The notes: generated by a model from the sequence alone, not told the origin. A stretch of DNA of 64,000 bases from CAYNFR01 sp964396595 (GCA_964396595.1 CAYNFR010000003.1:1-64000), one strand, 5' to 3'. Counted from the stretch's first letter, positions 44,535 to 53,607 are shown. A program made the numbers and translations.

Positions 44535-45414
44535 GCACCCGTTGTTCGATCATTTCAAATATACATGCTGATATGTCAACATGCGTCGTAGTTTCAATAC
44601 CCTCTAGCCCTGGAGAAGCATTGACCTCCAATATTTTGGGTCCTCCGTGTGACCTTAACATATCTACTCCTGCCACTTCCAGTCCCAATATTTCTACAGC
44701 TTTGAGGGCTATTTTTCGCTCTTGTTCTGTTATTTCTATTTTCTGCGCCTGTCCTCCCCTATGTAAGTTAGATCTAAATTCTCCTTCTGCTGCTTGACGG
44801 ATCATCGTGGCTACCACCTCATTATTAACGACGAAAATACGTATGTCAGATCCACGAGATTCCGCTATAAATTCTTGCACAAGGCTTTTCTGTTGCAAGA
44901 GGTGAAAAGTCTCCATCATCGTCTTGAGCACCTCGTGTGTATCAGCCTTGATCACTCCCAGTCCATGCGTTCCGCTGAGAATTTTTATAATCTTAGGATA
45001 ATCATTGATTTTGCCGGCCATAATATCCAGAGCAGCAAGATTATTTACGACTACCGATCGTGGGACGGGAAGATTATGTTTAATCAGAATCTGTAGGCAA
45101 CTCAACTTATCTCTTGCCCGCAATAATGCATCAGCTGTCAGGGTAGAATACACACCCATCGCCTCAAACTGACGGATAACAGCTGCTCCGGACATGGTCG
45201 CTGCGCTCCCAATGCGAGGTATGACCGCATCATAATAGGCTATAGGTTCTCCGTATAAGAAGACATTTGTCTTATACCCATCGAGATAAAAATCAAAATG
45301 TGTATAATCCACTATTCTAACGAAATGTCCGCGTTTACGACCGGCATCGTACAAACTCCTGGTGCTATACAATTCGGGATTGCGGGACAGAATTAAAACT
45401 CGACACCCTTTCAT
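44515..45414 (-). CDS. rimK: RimK family ATP-grasp alpha-L-glutamate ligase
   Basis: The 299-residue ATP-grasp ligase adds glutamate to an acceptor; in Escherichia coli the acceptor is the C-terminus of ribosomal protein S6. Markers are 'YDAVIPRIGSAATMSGAAVIRQFEAMGV', 'RARDKLSCLQILIKHNLPVPRS', 'KILSGTHGLGVIKA', 'RIFVVNNEVVATMIR' and 'ILEVNASPGLEGIE'. The ATG at 45414 is chosen over an in-frame TTG 33 bases upstream. It is the first gene of the ten-gene minus-strand run. S6 as acceptor is a family-level inference. Confidence 0.92.
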   Translation of the reverse strand: MKGCRVLILSRNPELYSTRSLYDAGRKRGHFVRIVDYTHFDFYLDGYKTNVFLYGEPIAYYDAVIPRIGSAATMSGAAVIRQFEAMGVYSTLTADALLRARDKLSCLQILIKHNLPVPRSVVVNNLAALDIMAGKINDYPKIIKILSGTHGLGVIKADTHEVLKTMMETFHLLQQKSLVQEFIAESRGSDIRIFVVNNEVVATMIRQAAEGEFRSNLHRGGQAQKIEITEQERKIALKAVEILGLEVAGVDMLRSHGGPKILEVNASPGLEGIETTTHVDISACIFEMIEQRVHERKEK

Positions 45415-45524
45415 ATAAATGATTGTACAAAGCGATTTGTGAAGCAATATCGGATAAGTTTTTGACCTAGGAGATTAGTTATGCTTAATAATGCTATTTT
45501 TCCACCCGCAGAACTAATCGCAAT

Positions 45525-46793
45525 ATGAATGATAAAAAAGTAATTAACGCATGGGCTATTTTTGACTGGGCCAATAGTGCCTATGCGCTAGTCATTGCAA
45601 CAGCTATTTTCCCTATATACTTCATCGCCGTATCGCCTGATGTGATAAATGTCTTCGGTACAGAAATTTCTGATTCATCACTTTATTCCTTTTCAATAAG
45701 TCTGGCTTATTTGTTGATTGCATTGATTGCGCCTATCCTCGGAGGGATTGCTGATGCGGGCAGTAAGCGAAAGTTTTTCATGAGAGCATTTACCTTAATA
45801 GGTAGCGTGGCATGTGCGACATTATTCTTGTTTAGTGATGCAAGTATGGTATGGCTGGGCACGGCGGCTTTTATAATAGCGACTGTTGGTTTTGCCGGAA
45901 GTTTAATATTCTATGACGCCTTCCTTCCGGATATTGCCAGTTCTGATATGTACGATCAAGTAAGTGCAAAGGGTTATGCCTTTGGGTATATAGGGAGTGT
46001 GCTCCTGTTGATATTTATCTTGTATATGAGCCAAAGTCCTGAAGTTTTCGGTTTTCAATCAGAGAGCGATCTTCCATATAGGTTGGGATTTTTACTGGTC
46101 GGTGTGTGGTGGTATGGCTTCGCGCAATATTCATTCAAGCATCTCCCCAAGGACAAAGAAGAACGGCTCAAGCGCGGTTTAATCAGATCGGGCTATCGAG
46201 AAGTGAAGAAAGTATGGGCTGAAATTCAGTCTAAAAAGGATGTTAAATGGTTTCTTATTTCTTTCTTTTTCTATAGTGCTGGTGTTCAGACGGTCATTTA
46301 TCTTGCTACTATTTTTGCTGAAAAAGAATTACGATTTGAGACGAGTGAGTTGATTATCACTGTACTCATTCTACAGTTAGTTGCTATAGTTGGGGCGTAC
46401 ATTTTCGCCCATTATTCTACTCGGGCAGGAAGTAGCAAGGCGATCATTGTTATGATTCTTATATGGATAGGTATCTGCATCGGGGCGTATTTTGTGCAAA
46501 CTAAGGCGGTGTTTTTCATGCTCGCATTTGCGGTAGGCTTGGTTCTGGGTGGTCTTCAGTCAAGTTCGCGAGCGAGTTACACCAAGCTCATCCATGGCGA
46601 AGAAGAACTCAACTCTTACTTTAGCATTTATGATTTGTTGTTTTATTTATCAATCGTTTTTGGCACATTTTCGTTTGGCTTGATTGAGAGTCTCACACAT
46701 AACTTACGATATAGCGTATTGATTCTGAGCTTATACTTTATCATTGCCCTGATCATATTTACACGAGTGCGTTTTCCGCCGACATCTACATAA
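45525..46793 (+). CDS. UMF1/Atg22-like MFS transporter
   Basis: The 422-residue protein has twelve predicted membrane helices and the UMF1/Atg22 start 'VINAWAIFDWANSAYALVIATAIFPIYF'. Other markers are 'LAPILGGIADAGSKRKFFM'-type loop 2-3, 'FYDAFLPDIA' and 'GLQSSSRASYTKLIHGEEELNSYFSIYD'. Yeast Atg22 exports amino acids from vacuoles; bacterial members are probable effluxers of amino acids or related molecules. It is divergent from rimK, 110 bases apart. Confidence 0.9.
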   Translation: MNDKKVINAWAIFDWANSAYALVIATAIFPIYFIAVSPDVINVFGTEISDSSLYSFSISLAYLLIALIAPILGGIADAGSKRKFFMRAFTLIGSVACATLFLFSDASMVWLGTAAFIIATVGFAGSLIFYDAFLPDIASSDMYDQVSAKGYAFGYIGSVLLLIFILYMSQSPEVFGFQSESDLPYRLGFLLVGVWWYGFAQYSFKHLPKDKEERLKRGLIRSGYREVKKVWAEIQSKKDVKWFLISFFFYSAGVQTVIYLATIFAEKELRFETSELIITVLILQLVAIVGAYIFAHYSTRAGSSKAIIVMILIWIGICIGAYFVQTKAVFFMLAFAVGLVLGGLQSSSRASYTKLIHGEEELNSYFSIYDLLFYLSIVFGTFSFGLIESLTHNLRYSVLILSLYFIIALIIFTRVRFPPTST

Positions 46794-46877
46794 TATTGCC
46801 GCACACAGTTATCAGGTTGATAATTATCTGTGTAACTTTCCGACGAAAAAATATTATTTATATCAAAATGTAAGGAA

Positions 46878-47393
46878 ATGCCAGAAAATTTTTACATCCT
46901 ATTCCTAGTTGCCCTTGTTCCTTTTCTTGTAGGCGGGGTATATTATCATCCCAAGGTTCTAGGTACTGCGTGGATGAGAGCCAATAATTTTACCACAGAA
47001 TCATTGGCCGGAGGCAATATGCTAGTCATTTTTGCTGTCAGCTACATCTTCGGATTATTTATTGCGGGTACACTTTTGGGTATGGTCATTCACCAAGTAG
47101 GCGCTTATCAGATGATGTCTTTACCAGAATTAGAAGTGCCGGGCAGTGCCCTTAGCCAACAGTTTAACGAGTTAATGGCTCAGCATGGAAACAATTTCAG
47201 AAGCTTTGGACATGGTGCGCTACATGGCGGAATGGCCGCTATCATGTTTGCTCTGCCGGTTTTCGGTATGAATTCGTTGTTCGAAAGAAGAGGCTGGAAA
47301 TACATCGGTATACATACTGCTTATTGGTTTATTACTTTATTGTTGATGGGCGGAATTATTTGTCAGACGATCAAATTCGCTCCACTTCCATAG
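46878..47393 (+). CDS. DUF1761 domain-containing membrane protein
   Basis: The 171-residue protein has four predicted helices. 'LVPFLVGGVYYHPKVLGTAWMRANNF' and 'HGALHGGMAAIMFALPVFGMNSLFERRGWKYIGIHTAYWFITLLLMGGIIC' match DUF1761, small membrane proteins of unknown function. The hydrophilic loop between helices 2 and 3 (about 80-115) is longer than in the minimal family. It follows the Atg22-like gene after 84 bases and is ended by a good terminator. Confidence 0.85.
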   Translation: MPENFYILFLVALVPFLVGGVYYHPKVLGTAWMRANNFTTESLAGGNMLVIFAVSYIFGLFIAGTLLGMVIHQVGAYQMMSLPELEVPGSALSQQFNELMAQHGNNFRSFGHGALHGGMAAIMFALPVFGMNSLFERRGWKYIGIHTAYWFITLLLMGGIICQTIKFAPLP

Positions 47394-47417
47394 AATTCTT
47401 AATTCAACATTTCATAG

Positions 47418-47451
47418 AGGGATCATGTGATTGAACATCGATCCCTTTTTT
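47418..47451 (+). terminator. Rho-independent terminator after the DUF1761 gene
   Basis: AGGGATC-ATGT (47418-47428) pairs with ACAT-c-GATCCCT (47435-47446), one bulged base, six-base loop, and then a run of T (47446-47451). It stands 25 bases past the stop. Confidence 0.8.
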
Positions 47452-47532
47452 ATTTCTACTCGAGCCGTGAGTTTAATAAATACTATGCCGATTAACTATA
47501 GAATGGTGCAGGCAGTAGAGAATGCTATACCT

Positions 47533-48960
47533 CTATTGATCAAACTCGTAGCAGCCCAGATCAGGATCGGCATCACGGCGAACACCACGAATGTCTAAAT
47601 CCAAGTCTAAGATAGTCTTACCTTTATTTCGGGCGACAGAAAACTCTTGTAGCGTAAAATCCTGCAATTCAAGATCTGAGAACAATTGCTCGTTAGCCCA
47701 TTCAAGACAGGCTATGCAGTTTCCATTGAAGTCAATATCCATTTTAGCATCTCTGATGCGTAACAAACTATTGAAAATATTTATGCTGGTCACGTTGCTA
47801 CGACCACCTGATCCGTCGAGGTATTCTATTTCATCATCATTGGAGCCCACAATAATGGAGTTCTCAACAGTTATGTTTAATGGACTGATAAGCCTCTCGC
47901 GACAATCCGCATCGAGACAAGTAAAATTATCCATGTATAAGGCAGGTGCGCGATTTTGGAAATTAGCCAATGTGCAGTGTCGTAAAGAATACGAACCGCC
48001 TCCAGCGAATAAGCAGCTTTGGGTTTCATTGCTATGTACGATACAGTTGTCCATAGTGATAGTGGCGTTAATACCGACCACTCCGACTGAAGCAGTATTG
48101 AATATCATCACATTGCGCATGGCAAGCGAGGTGGCGCTATCTGCTCTTACTCCTATGATGCTATTTTTAATGATCGCATTCTCTATGCGATGATCAGCAT
48201 CACCCCCGAGAAATCTTATTCCACTCCACTGACCGCGTTGTGAACGAAACTCTGGCTCTAATCTATCCGCCTGAAAGACCACAGGGTTCTCAATCGTACC
48301 GAGGACTTGAAGGCTAGCTGTGGGTAAGAATATTAATGCACCATCATTGACAAGAGAGCCATTCAATACAAACTGTCCTCCATGTGTGAACACGCGCGCT
48401 CCAGGAGGAACTACGACGGTGCAACTGTCAATAAAAAGTATTCCGTTGACAATATAGGGCTTCGGATCATCCCATATCACCACACCATTATTGCAGCTTA
48501 ATCTTAATAGGCTTCCTCGTGCCTCTTTGGGACTGATATAATTAGCATTCTGACCAAATGCTTCCAGAATAACTGTCTTACGTCTTTCGGAATAATCTAC
48601 AATGATAGACTCCTCAATGATATATGGGCTCACAGTCAAGTCCGCATCGGGATTGACAGTTACTTCTACAAACACATATATACTATCATTGGCCAGGATG
48701 CGGATATCCGATGCATCATTAGTACTCACCCCATCCACATTCATTCTAAACATACCACCACGAGGGTTGGTAAATATTCTGTCAACGATCACATTTTGAC
48801 TACTGTTGTTCTTGACCGTAAAGCTCTTTGTGACAGAACCAATGGTGGTAAAAACCGTATCAAAACGTATGGTATCTAGAGAAACATGAAGTATATCTCC
48901 CTCGGCAGGAACAAAATCTTCCGAAAAACATCCACCAAAAACCATCAAACATAAGCCCAC
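47533..48960 (-). CDS. Lipoprotein with right-handed beta-helix region
   Basis: The 475-residue protein has an N-terminal immunoglobulin-like part ('DTIRFDTVFTTIGSVTKSFTVKNNS', about 28-130). A parallel beta-helix follows (about 160-440) with repeated strands such as 'GSLVNDGALIFLPTASLQVLGT' and 'IENAIIKNSIIGVRADS'. It ends with 'RGVRRDADPDLGCYEF', typical of choice-of-anchor/beta-helix proteins. 'VFGGC' near the N-terminus is a lipobox. The first usual start codon is GTG at 48960, which leaves no basic signal region. The frame is open upstream to 49011 and encodes 'YKAILIRHAKLSLIPLV', which would complete the signal. A non-standard start may be used. Role unknown, probably cell surface. Confidence 0.8.
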   Translation of the reverse strand: MGLCLMVFGGCFSEDFVPAEGDILHVSLDTIRFDTVFTTIGSVTKSFTVKNNSSQNVIVDRIFTNPRGGMFRMNVDGVSTNDASDIRILANDSIYVFVEVTVNPDADLTVSPYIIEESIIVDYSERRKTVILEAFGQNANYISPKEARGSLLRLSCNNGVVIWDDPKPYIVNGILFIDSCTVVVPPGARVFTHGGQFVLNGSLVNDGALIFLPTASLQVLGTIENPVVFQADRLEPEFRSQRGQWSGIRFLGGDADHRIENAIIKNSIIGVRADSATSLAMRNVMIFNTASVGVVGINATITMDNCIVHSNETQSCLFAGGGSYSLRHCTLANFQNRAPALYMDNFTCLDADCRERLISPLNITVENSIIVGSNDDEIEYLDGSGGRSNVTSINIFNSLLRIRDAKMDIDFNGNCIACLEWANEQLFSDLELQDFTLQEFSVARNKGKTILDLDLDIRGVRRDADPDLGCYEFDQ

Positions 48961-49072
48961 AAGTGGGATAAGACTTAGCTTCGCATGTCGAATTAAAATC
49001 GCTTTGTACAGATTATATTATTGAGCGGGATGATCAAATAAGATTGGCAAAAATAACTAAACGCTGAGAATA

Positions 49073-49810
49073 TTGAAGGGAATTGTGCCAAATGAAGAGG
49101 AGATAAGAATAAATGGTGTCCGATCCGAAATCATCGACGTCATTATTCCCGCCTTTAATGAAGAATCCGCTATCGCTGATGTCATAAATGACATACCCAA
49201 AGCCTATGTTCGTCATATCATAGTGGCTGATAATGGTAGTAAGGATAATACAGCTAAAATCGCCGAACAAGCAGGTGCGATAGTCGTACATGAACCAAAT
49301 CCCGGCTACGGAGCAGCTTGCCTCAAAGGAATAGCATTCTTGAATCAGCTAGATGTTCCACCTGATATAGTCGTCTTTATTGATGGGGATTATTCAGACT
49401 ATCCGGAAAAATTACCTTCATTAGTACAGCCAATCATAGGCGGAGAAGCATCTCTTGTGATAGGAAGTAGAGCCCTCGGCAATGCACAAAAAGGATCGAT
49501 GACTCCGGTGCAGATTTTTGGAAATTGGCTTGCTACCCATCTGATCAGGTTGATATATAAATATAATTTTACGGATCTAGGCCCCTTCAGAGCCATTGTT
49601 TATGATACTTTGATTCAGCTCGATATGCGTGATAGAGATTTTGGATGGACAGTAGAGATGCAAGTAAAAGCAGCTAAGCTTAAGATCCCATCAGTAGAAA
49701 TACCGGTCGACTACAGAATACGGATCGGCGTATCAAAAGTCAGCGGAACGATCAAGGGGAGTGTTCTCGCAGGTCATAAGATCCTGTGGACGATATTTAA
49801 ATTAATATGA
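49073..49810 (+). CDS. Family 2 glycosyltransferase (polyprenyl-phosphate sugar synthase-like)
   Basis: The 245-residue GT-A enzyme has 'DVIIPAFNEESAIADVI' at the start of the domain, 'VADNGSKDNT', 'GYGAACLKGI', the metal-binding 'IDGDYSDYP', and 'GWTVEMQVKAAK' in the acceptor region. There are no membrane helices. This is the DPM-like subgroup, which makes polyprenyl-phosphate-linked sugars for GT-C enzymes, and a GT-C gene is indeed two genes downstream. Only TTG (49073) or GTG (49085) can serve as start, since a stop lies just upstream. It overlaps nothing but is one base from the next gene. Confidence 0.87.
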   Translation: MKGIVPNEEEIRINGVRSEIIDVIIPAFNEESAIADVINDIPKAYVRHIIVADNGSKDNTAKIAEQAGAIVVHEPNPGYGAACLKGIAFLNQLDVPPDIVVFIDGDYSDYPEKLPSLVQPIIGGEASLVIGSRALGNAQKGSMTPVQIFGNWLATHLIRLIYKYNFTDLGPFRAIVYDTLIQLDMRDRDFGWTVEMQVKAAKLKIPSVEIPVDYRIRIGVSKVSGTIKGSVLAGHKILWTIFKLI

Positions 49811-49811
49811 G

Positions 49812-51290
49812 ATGGGTATGATGGAAGTCATTACATCAATCTCTGCAATCCTTTATGTCATTTGTATTGTCATAATTACCTTATACTGCCTTCTCCAGTC
49901 TCATCTATTACTGCTTTATCTCTTTAAGCGCCGCAAGACTGCTATGCATGCATCACTATCAAGTGACCTACCTTCTGTGACCATTCAATTACCGATATTT
50001 AATGAGAAATATGTCATAAAACGCTTGCTTGACGCTGTTATAAGCATGGATTATCCCAGAGATAAACTGACAATTCAAATACTTGATGATTCAACCGATG
50101 AGACCACGGACCTTGTTGAAGCTTATTTACATGACATGGATAAGTCAACCATTGAGATCAGACATATACGCAGAGATAACCGCAAAGGATTCAAGGCGGG
50201 TGCATTACAATATGGTCTCCAGCACACAGACAATGAATACATAGCCATTTTTGATGCGGATTTCATCCCCAATCCTTCATTCCTTTACGATATAATGCCA
50301 TTTTTCCATGACCCTCATGTCGGTGTCATACAGACCAGATGGGCGCATCTAAATCAGGACAACAATTTGCTTACGCGCATACAGGCTTTTCAACTAAATG
50401 TGCATTTTACAATAGAGCAAAATGGACGATATCAGGGGAATATTTTTTTACAATTTAATGGGACAGCAGGTGTGTGGCGCTCATCAGTTATCGCCGACGC
50501 AGGCGGATGGAAAGCAGATACCTTGACAGAGGATCTAGATCTAAGCTATCGCGCGCAGCTCAAAAACTGGAAAATTATCTATCTGGAAGATATAGCCACA
50601 CCCGCCGAATTGCCCACAGATATTGGTGGCTTGAAATCTCAACAATATCGATGGATGAAAGGTGGTGCTGAAACAGCCAAAAAGCTCTTAGCGGAGATTT
50701 GGAAATCTGACGCCTCATTGATAAAAAAAGTCCATGGCTCTCAGCATCTTTTAGGATCAAGTGTTTATTTGGCTATATTCTTATTCTGCATTCTTAGTGT
50801 TCCACTGAGTTTTATAATTGAAGATGGGTTTTGCGCTATGGCTATTCGTGCAGGCCTCATGGTCAGTCTCATTCTGGTGCTCTGCAGCTACTTCGTAGCC
50901 AATGTTATAGCAGTCAAACAATATAATTACATACATCAACAGTTAATCAGCTTTGTTCTCCTATTCCCGGTTTTCTTGGCATTATCAATGGGCTTATCAT
51001 TGCATAATTCCATTGCTGTAATAGATGGCTTTCGTGGCAAAAAAACCGACTTCATTCGTACACCCAAGCTGGCAGGTCTATCGCCAAATAAAGCTATCCA
51101 AAACGGATTATATGCTATCAGGACACTAGGTTTTATAACGACCCTAGAAGGATTACTAACCATATATTTTGGAGCCGCATTGTATTTCGGATACTTTAAT
51201 GAAGTAAATGGCTTTTGGTTTCATCATCTGTTATTGGTATGTGGATTTGGCTATATGTTTATTTTGTCTATCCGAAATAATTTCAAATGA
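49812..51290 (+). CDS. Processive family 2 glycosyltransferase, cellulose/mannan synthase-like
   Basis: The 492-residue membrane enzyme has an N-terminal helix (about 8-30), a GT2 domain and four C-terminal helices. The catalytic D,D,D,QxxRW set is visible: 'ILDDSTDET', 'IFDADFIPNP', 'TLTEDLDLSYRA' and 'QQYRWMKGG'. The layout resembles plant CslA/CslC and bacterial ceramide/glycan synthases. The product may be a beta-linked glycan or a glycolipid. It begins two bases after the preceding GT gene stop and overlaps the next gene by four bases (ATGA). Confidence 0.9.
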   Translation: MGMMEVITSISAILYVICIVIITLYCLLQSHLLLLYLFKRRKTAMHASLSSDLPSVTIQLPIFNEKYVIKRLLDAVISMDYPRDKLTIQILDDSTDETTDLVEAYLHDMDKSTIEIRHIRRDNRKGFKAGALQYGLQHTDNEYIAIFDADFIPNPSFLYDIMPFFHDPHVGVIQTRWAHLNQDNNLLTRIQAFQLNVHFTIEQNGRYQGNIFLQFNGTAGVWRSSVIADAGGWKADTLTEDLDLSYRAQLKNWKIIYLEDIATPAELPTDIGGLKSQQYRWMKGGAETAKKLLAEIWKSDASLIKKVHGSQHLLGSSVYLAIFLFCILSVPLSFIIEDGFCAMAIRAGLMVSLILVLCSYFVANVIAVKQYNYIHQQLISFVLLFPVFLALSMGLSLHNSIAVIDGFRGKKTDFIRTPKLAGLSPNKAIQNGLYAIRTLGFITTLEGLLTIYFGAALYFGYFNEVNGFWFHHLLLVCGFGYMFILSIRNNFK

Positions 51291-52594
51291 CTCGTCTGCG
51301 CATAAGCCTGTATTCGGCTCTGGCCATATGGTTCGTTTCAACATTTCTTCTTGCCTCGCAAGTTAAGCAAACGGATTTTCCATTGATATTGACCCTTGGG
51401 CTAGTTTCATTTGGATGTTATTTTTTGATTATTAGATTTTCTCAAGATCTAAATTTTAGCCTAATCCTTTCGCTATGCATTCTCATAAGGATCTTATTAC
51501 TCCCGACGCTACCACTATTATCTGATGATTTTTATCGCTTCATCTGGGATGGTAAGCTATGGCATGATGGATATCATCCATTCGTGAGTACACCACAAGA
51601 TCTATTGTCGGAATTATCTCATGAATATCAGCTACTTTTTGATTCGCTAAATTCGCCCGCATATAGGACTATATATCCACCTATTGCACAGTTAAGCTTT
51701 GTATTGGCTTGCTTTAGCTCAAGCTTATCTTGGCAGATAATTTTTCTCAAGTTACCTTTATTATTAGCAGAGGTCATCACGTTCAAGGTACTATGGCGAT
51801 TATTATCCGATGTTGAGTTTCCTAAGAGAAGCTTCTTTCTGTATGCTTTAAACCCATTGGTCATCGTTGAGATTATGGGTAATATCCATCACGAAGGACT
51901 CGTTATCTGCTTTTTAGCATTGTTCTTACTGATGTTACGATCCTCAAGTTACGGTAAGGCTGCTGTCATGCTTGCAGCAAGTGTCGCTACTAAACTGACG
52001 CCTCTACTATTTCTTCCTTATGCAATACTCAGACAAGATAAACAAAACCGGACAAGATTTTTATTGAGCTTTATCTCAGCGACTGCATTAATGTTCGGCT
52101 GTCTAGTTATTAGCTTAGAAAACCCATTCTTGATAGTCGATAGTCTTGGATTGTACCTGAGAAAATTCGAATTCAACGGGGGACTTTACTATTTGCTACG
52201 CAGTATTGGTTATATGTGTCTCGGATATAATTTGATACACCTCTTAGGACCGCTATTAGCGATTTTTCTTTTTATAAGCACACTCTACCTCAGCTGGCAC
52301 TCAAGTCAGCGCCGTGACAGCATTAATATCATGACCATGATATGCATTTATATGGCTTTTTTATTGTTATCACCTACTGTTCATCCATGGTATATATTGC
52401 CGTTAGTATTCCTCGGTAGTTTTACGAAACTGAAATCCATATTTATATGGTCTATGTTAATACTCTTTAGCTATAGCCGGTATGGATATATAAATATTGA
52501 CATTTATTATGTCCTAGTGGCTATAGAATACTTGATACTTGCGTGCCTTCTATATCGAGAGAGGTATGATTGGCGGTCATTGACGAGCATATAA
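51287..52594 (+). CDS. GT-C type polyprenyl-phosphate-dependent glycosyltransferase
   Basis: The 435-residue protein has about eleven membrane helices. The first large extracytoplasmic loop holds 'SDDFYRFIWDGKLWHDGYHPF', the acidic GT-C motif. 'YRTIYPPIAQ' and 'NPLVIVEIMGNIHHEGLVI' are also typical of mannosyltransferase-like GT-C proteins. It should move a sugar from a lipid-phosphate donor to an acceptor on the outer face of the inner membrane. The first GT gene of the operon could provide that donor. Acceptor unknown. Confidence 0.85.
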   Translation: MTRLRISLYSALAIWFVSTFLLASQVKQTDFPLILTLGLVSFGCYFLIIRFSQDLNFSLILSLCILIRILLLPTLPLLSDDFYRFIWDGKLWHDGYHPFVSTPQDLLSELSHEYQLLFDSLNSPAYRTIYPPIAQLSFVLACFSSSLSWQIIFLKLPLLLAEVITFKVLWRLLSDVEFPKRSFFLYALNPLVIVEIMGNIHHEGLVICFLALFLLMLRSSSYGKAAVMLAASVATKLTPLLFLPYAILRQDKQNRTRFLLSFISATALMFGCLVISLENPFLIVDSLGLYLRKFEFNGGLYYLLRSIGYMCLGYNLIHLLGPLLAIFLFISTLYLSWHSSQRRDSINIMTMICIYMAFLLLSPTVHPWYILPLVFLGSFTKLKSIFIWSMLILFSYSRYGYINIDIYYVLVAIEYLILACLLYRERYDWRSLTSI

Positions 52595-52637
52595 TATCAC
52601 ACCTTTCAAACGCAAAATAGCACGTTGATCATAAAAT

Positions 52638-52672
52638 AAAAAAAGGGCTCACAATCGCTTGCGCCCCTTTTA
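52638..52672. terminator. Bidirectional terminator between the GT operon and gldN
   Basis: An A-rich tract and AAAAGGGC (52641-52648) face GCCCC-TTTT (52663-52671) with one bulge. The A and T tracts on opposite sides let it serve both converging units. It lies about 45 bases from the GT-C stop and 25 bases from the gldN stop. Confidence 0.65.
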
Positions 52673-52693
52673 TACTTTCTTATTGCAAAAGGT

Positions 52694-53581
52694 CTAGTAA
52701 GACCAGAGATCATGCTCCCAATTAAATAACTCCTGTTTGATCAACTCAGACTCGAGTAACTGGTCATATGGACTTCCTGGAAATCTATCTTCGAGTCGCA
52801 GACCTAATGAGTTAGAAGACTTAAATATGTAACTTGCAAAGAATCTACTCTCGAAAAGGTCATACCAAGACATTGGCGCTACATCATTGTGGTCGCTGAC
52901 TACGCGCTCCTTCGCCAGGAAATGTCGCGCTTTAGGATAATAAACCCAGAAAAGAGGACCCGAATATTTAAACACACCAGTTTCCGCATCATATTCATCC
53001 CTGATCGGGGCTATACCGAGTATCCTACATTTGACTACAGATGACTCTTTGTCGAAGTACCATACCTCCTTGACACGAAACTTTACTATTGATCTAGGAT
53101 CGACAGGACTTTCTGTTACGACAATCCTTTGCTCATAGGTCTCCGGATCCATTACTTGGCTAGTATCAATTTTGTTGAGCGTACTTAACAACTCAGTCGG
53201 TGTAAGCGGCTCTTTAAAGTTTTCATCTCGAAATATCTTGATATCCCCATTTTCTGCTAGCTCCTTAAGAATAGTAAAAAAAGGTCTCTCAAAGTTCTGA
53301 AATGGCATATTCATTTTCTCTCGGATATCTATTATACGCCATAATCTACGCTCCCACATTACATCTATCTCACGCAATGGCTCATATTCCATCACTAGGC
53401 TATTCTCTACACTAGTCCGGGGAACTATGTCATCATAGTAGGTGTCAAGATCATCCTGAAAGATGGTGGACTCCGTAGGTTCTGCTTTCTGCGTATTGCT
53501 TCCACGTAAGAAGAAATCGTCGTCTTGAGCACTCACGCAAAGTGTCAAAGTAAGAAGAAGAATTAGCGCATTAATTTTCAT
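52694..53581 (-). CDS. gldN: Gliding motility/T9SS protein GldN (PorN)
   Basis: The 295-residue periplasmic protein has a signal peptide ending near 'CVSAQDD' and the GldN domain over most of its length. Markers are 'DVMWERRLWRIIDIREKMNMPF', 'VKFRVKEVWYFDKESSVVKCRILGIAPI', 'LFWVYYPKARHFLAKERV' and 'SWYDLFESRFFASYIFKSSN'. GldN works with GldK in the ring-like periplasmic part of the T9SS. It is the last gene of gldKLMN, 26 bases after gldM. Confidence 0.96.
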   Translation of the reverse strand: MKINALILLLTLTLCVSAQDDDFFLRGSNTQKAEPTESTIFQDDLDTYYDDIVPRTSVENSLVMEYEPLREIDVMWERRLWRIIDIREKMNMPFQNFERPFFTILKELAENGDIKIFRDENFKEPLTPTELLSTLNKIDTSQVMDPETYEQRIVVTESPVDPRSIVKFRVKEVWYFDKESSVVKCRILGIAPIRDEYDAETGVFKYSGPLFWVYYPKARHFLAKERVVSDHNDVAPMSWYDLFESRFFASYIFKSSNSLGLRLEDRFPGSPYDQLLESELIKQELFNWEHDLWSY

Positions 53582-53607
53582 ATCAAGTATTTAGAGTAGA
53601 TATTAAT

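Noticed and set aside
46803..46833. Hairpin ACACAG...CTGTGT between the Atg22-like and DUF1761 genes
   Set aside because: The stem has a four-base bulge and no T run, so it is too weak for a terminator and no regulatory class fits.
47591..48193. A 200-codon plus-strand frame inside the beta-helix lipoprotein gene
   Set aside because: It is antisense to a gene with clear beta-helix features, and its translation has no recognisable motif.
45424..49010. A 13-base word TGTACAAAGCGAT upstream of rimK that recurs inverted upstream of the beta-helix lipoprotein
   Set aside because: Matches of this length are expected many times by chance in 64 kb, and the two copies have opposite orientation relative to their genes.
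19785..51672. Single ATAGGACT words in the SDR (about 19785) and GT-C (about 51665) genes that resemble the operator repeat
   Set aside because: They lie inside coding sequence, are single, and lack the 21-base partner, the TGCATTT end and the -7 box.
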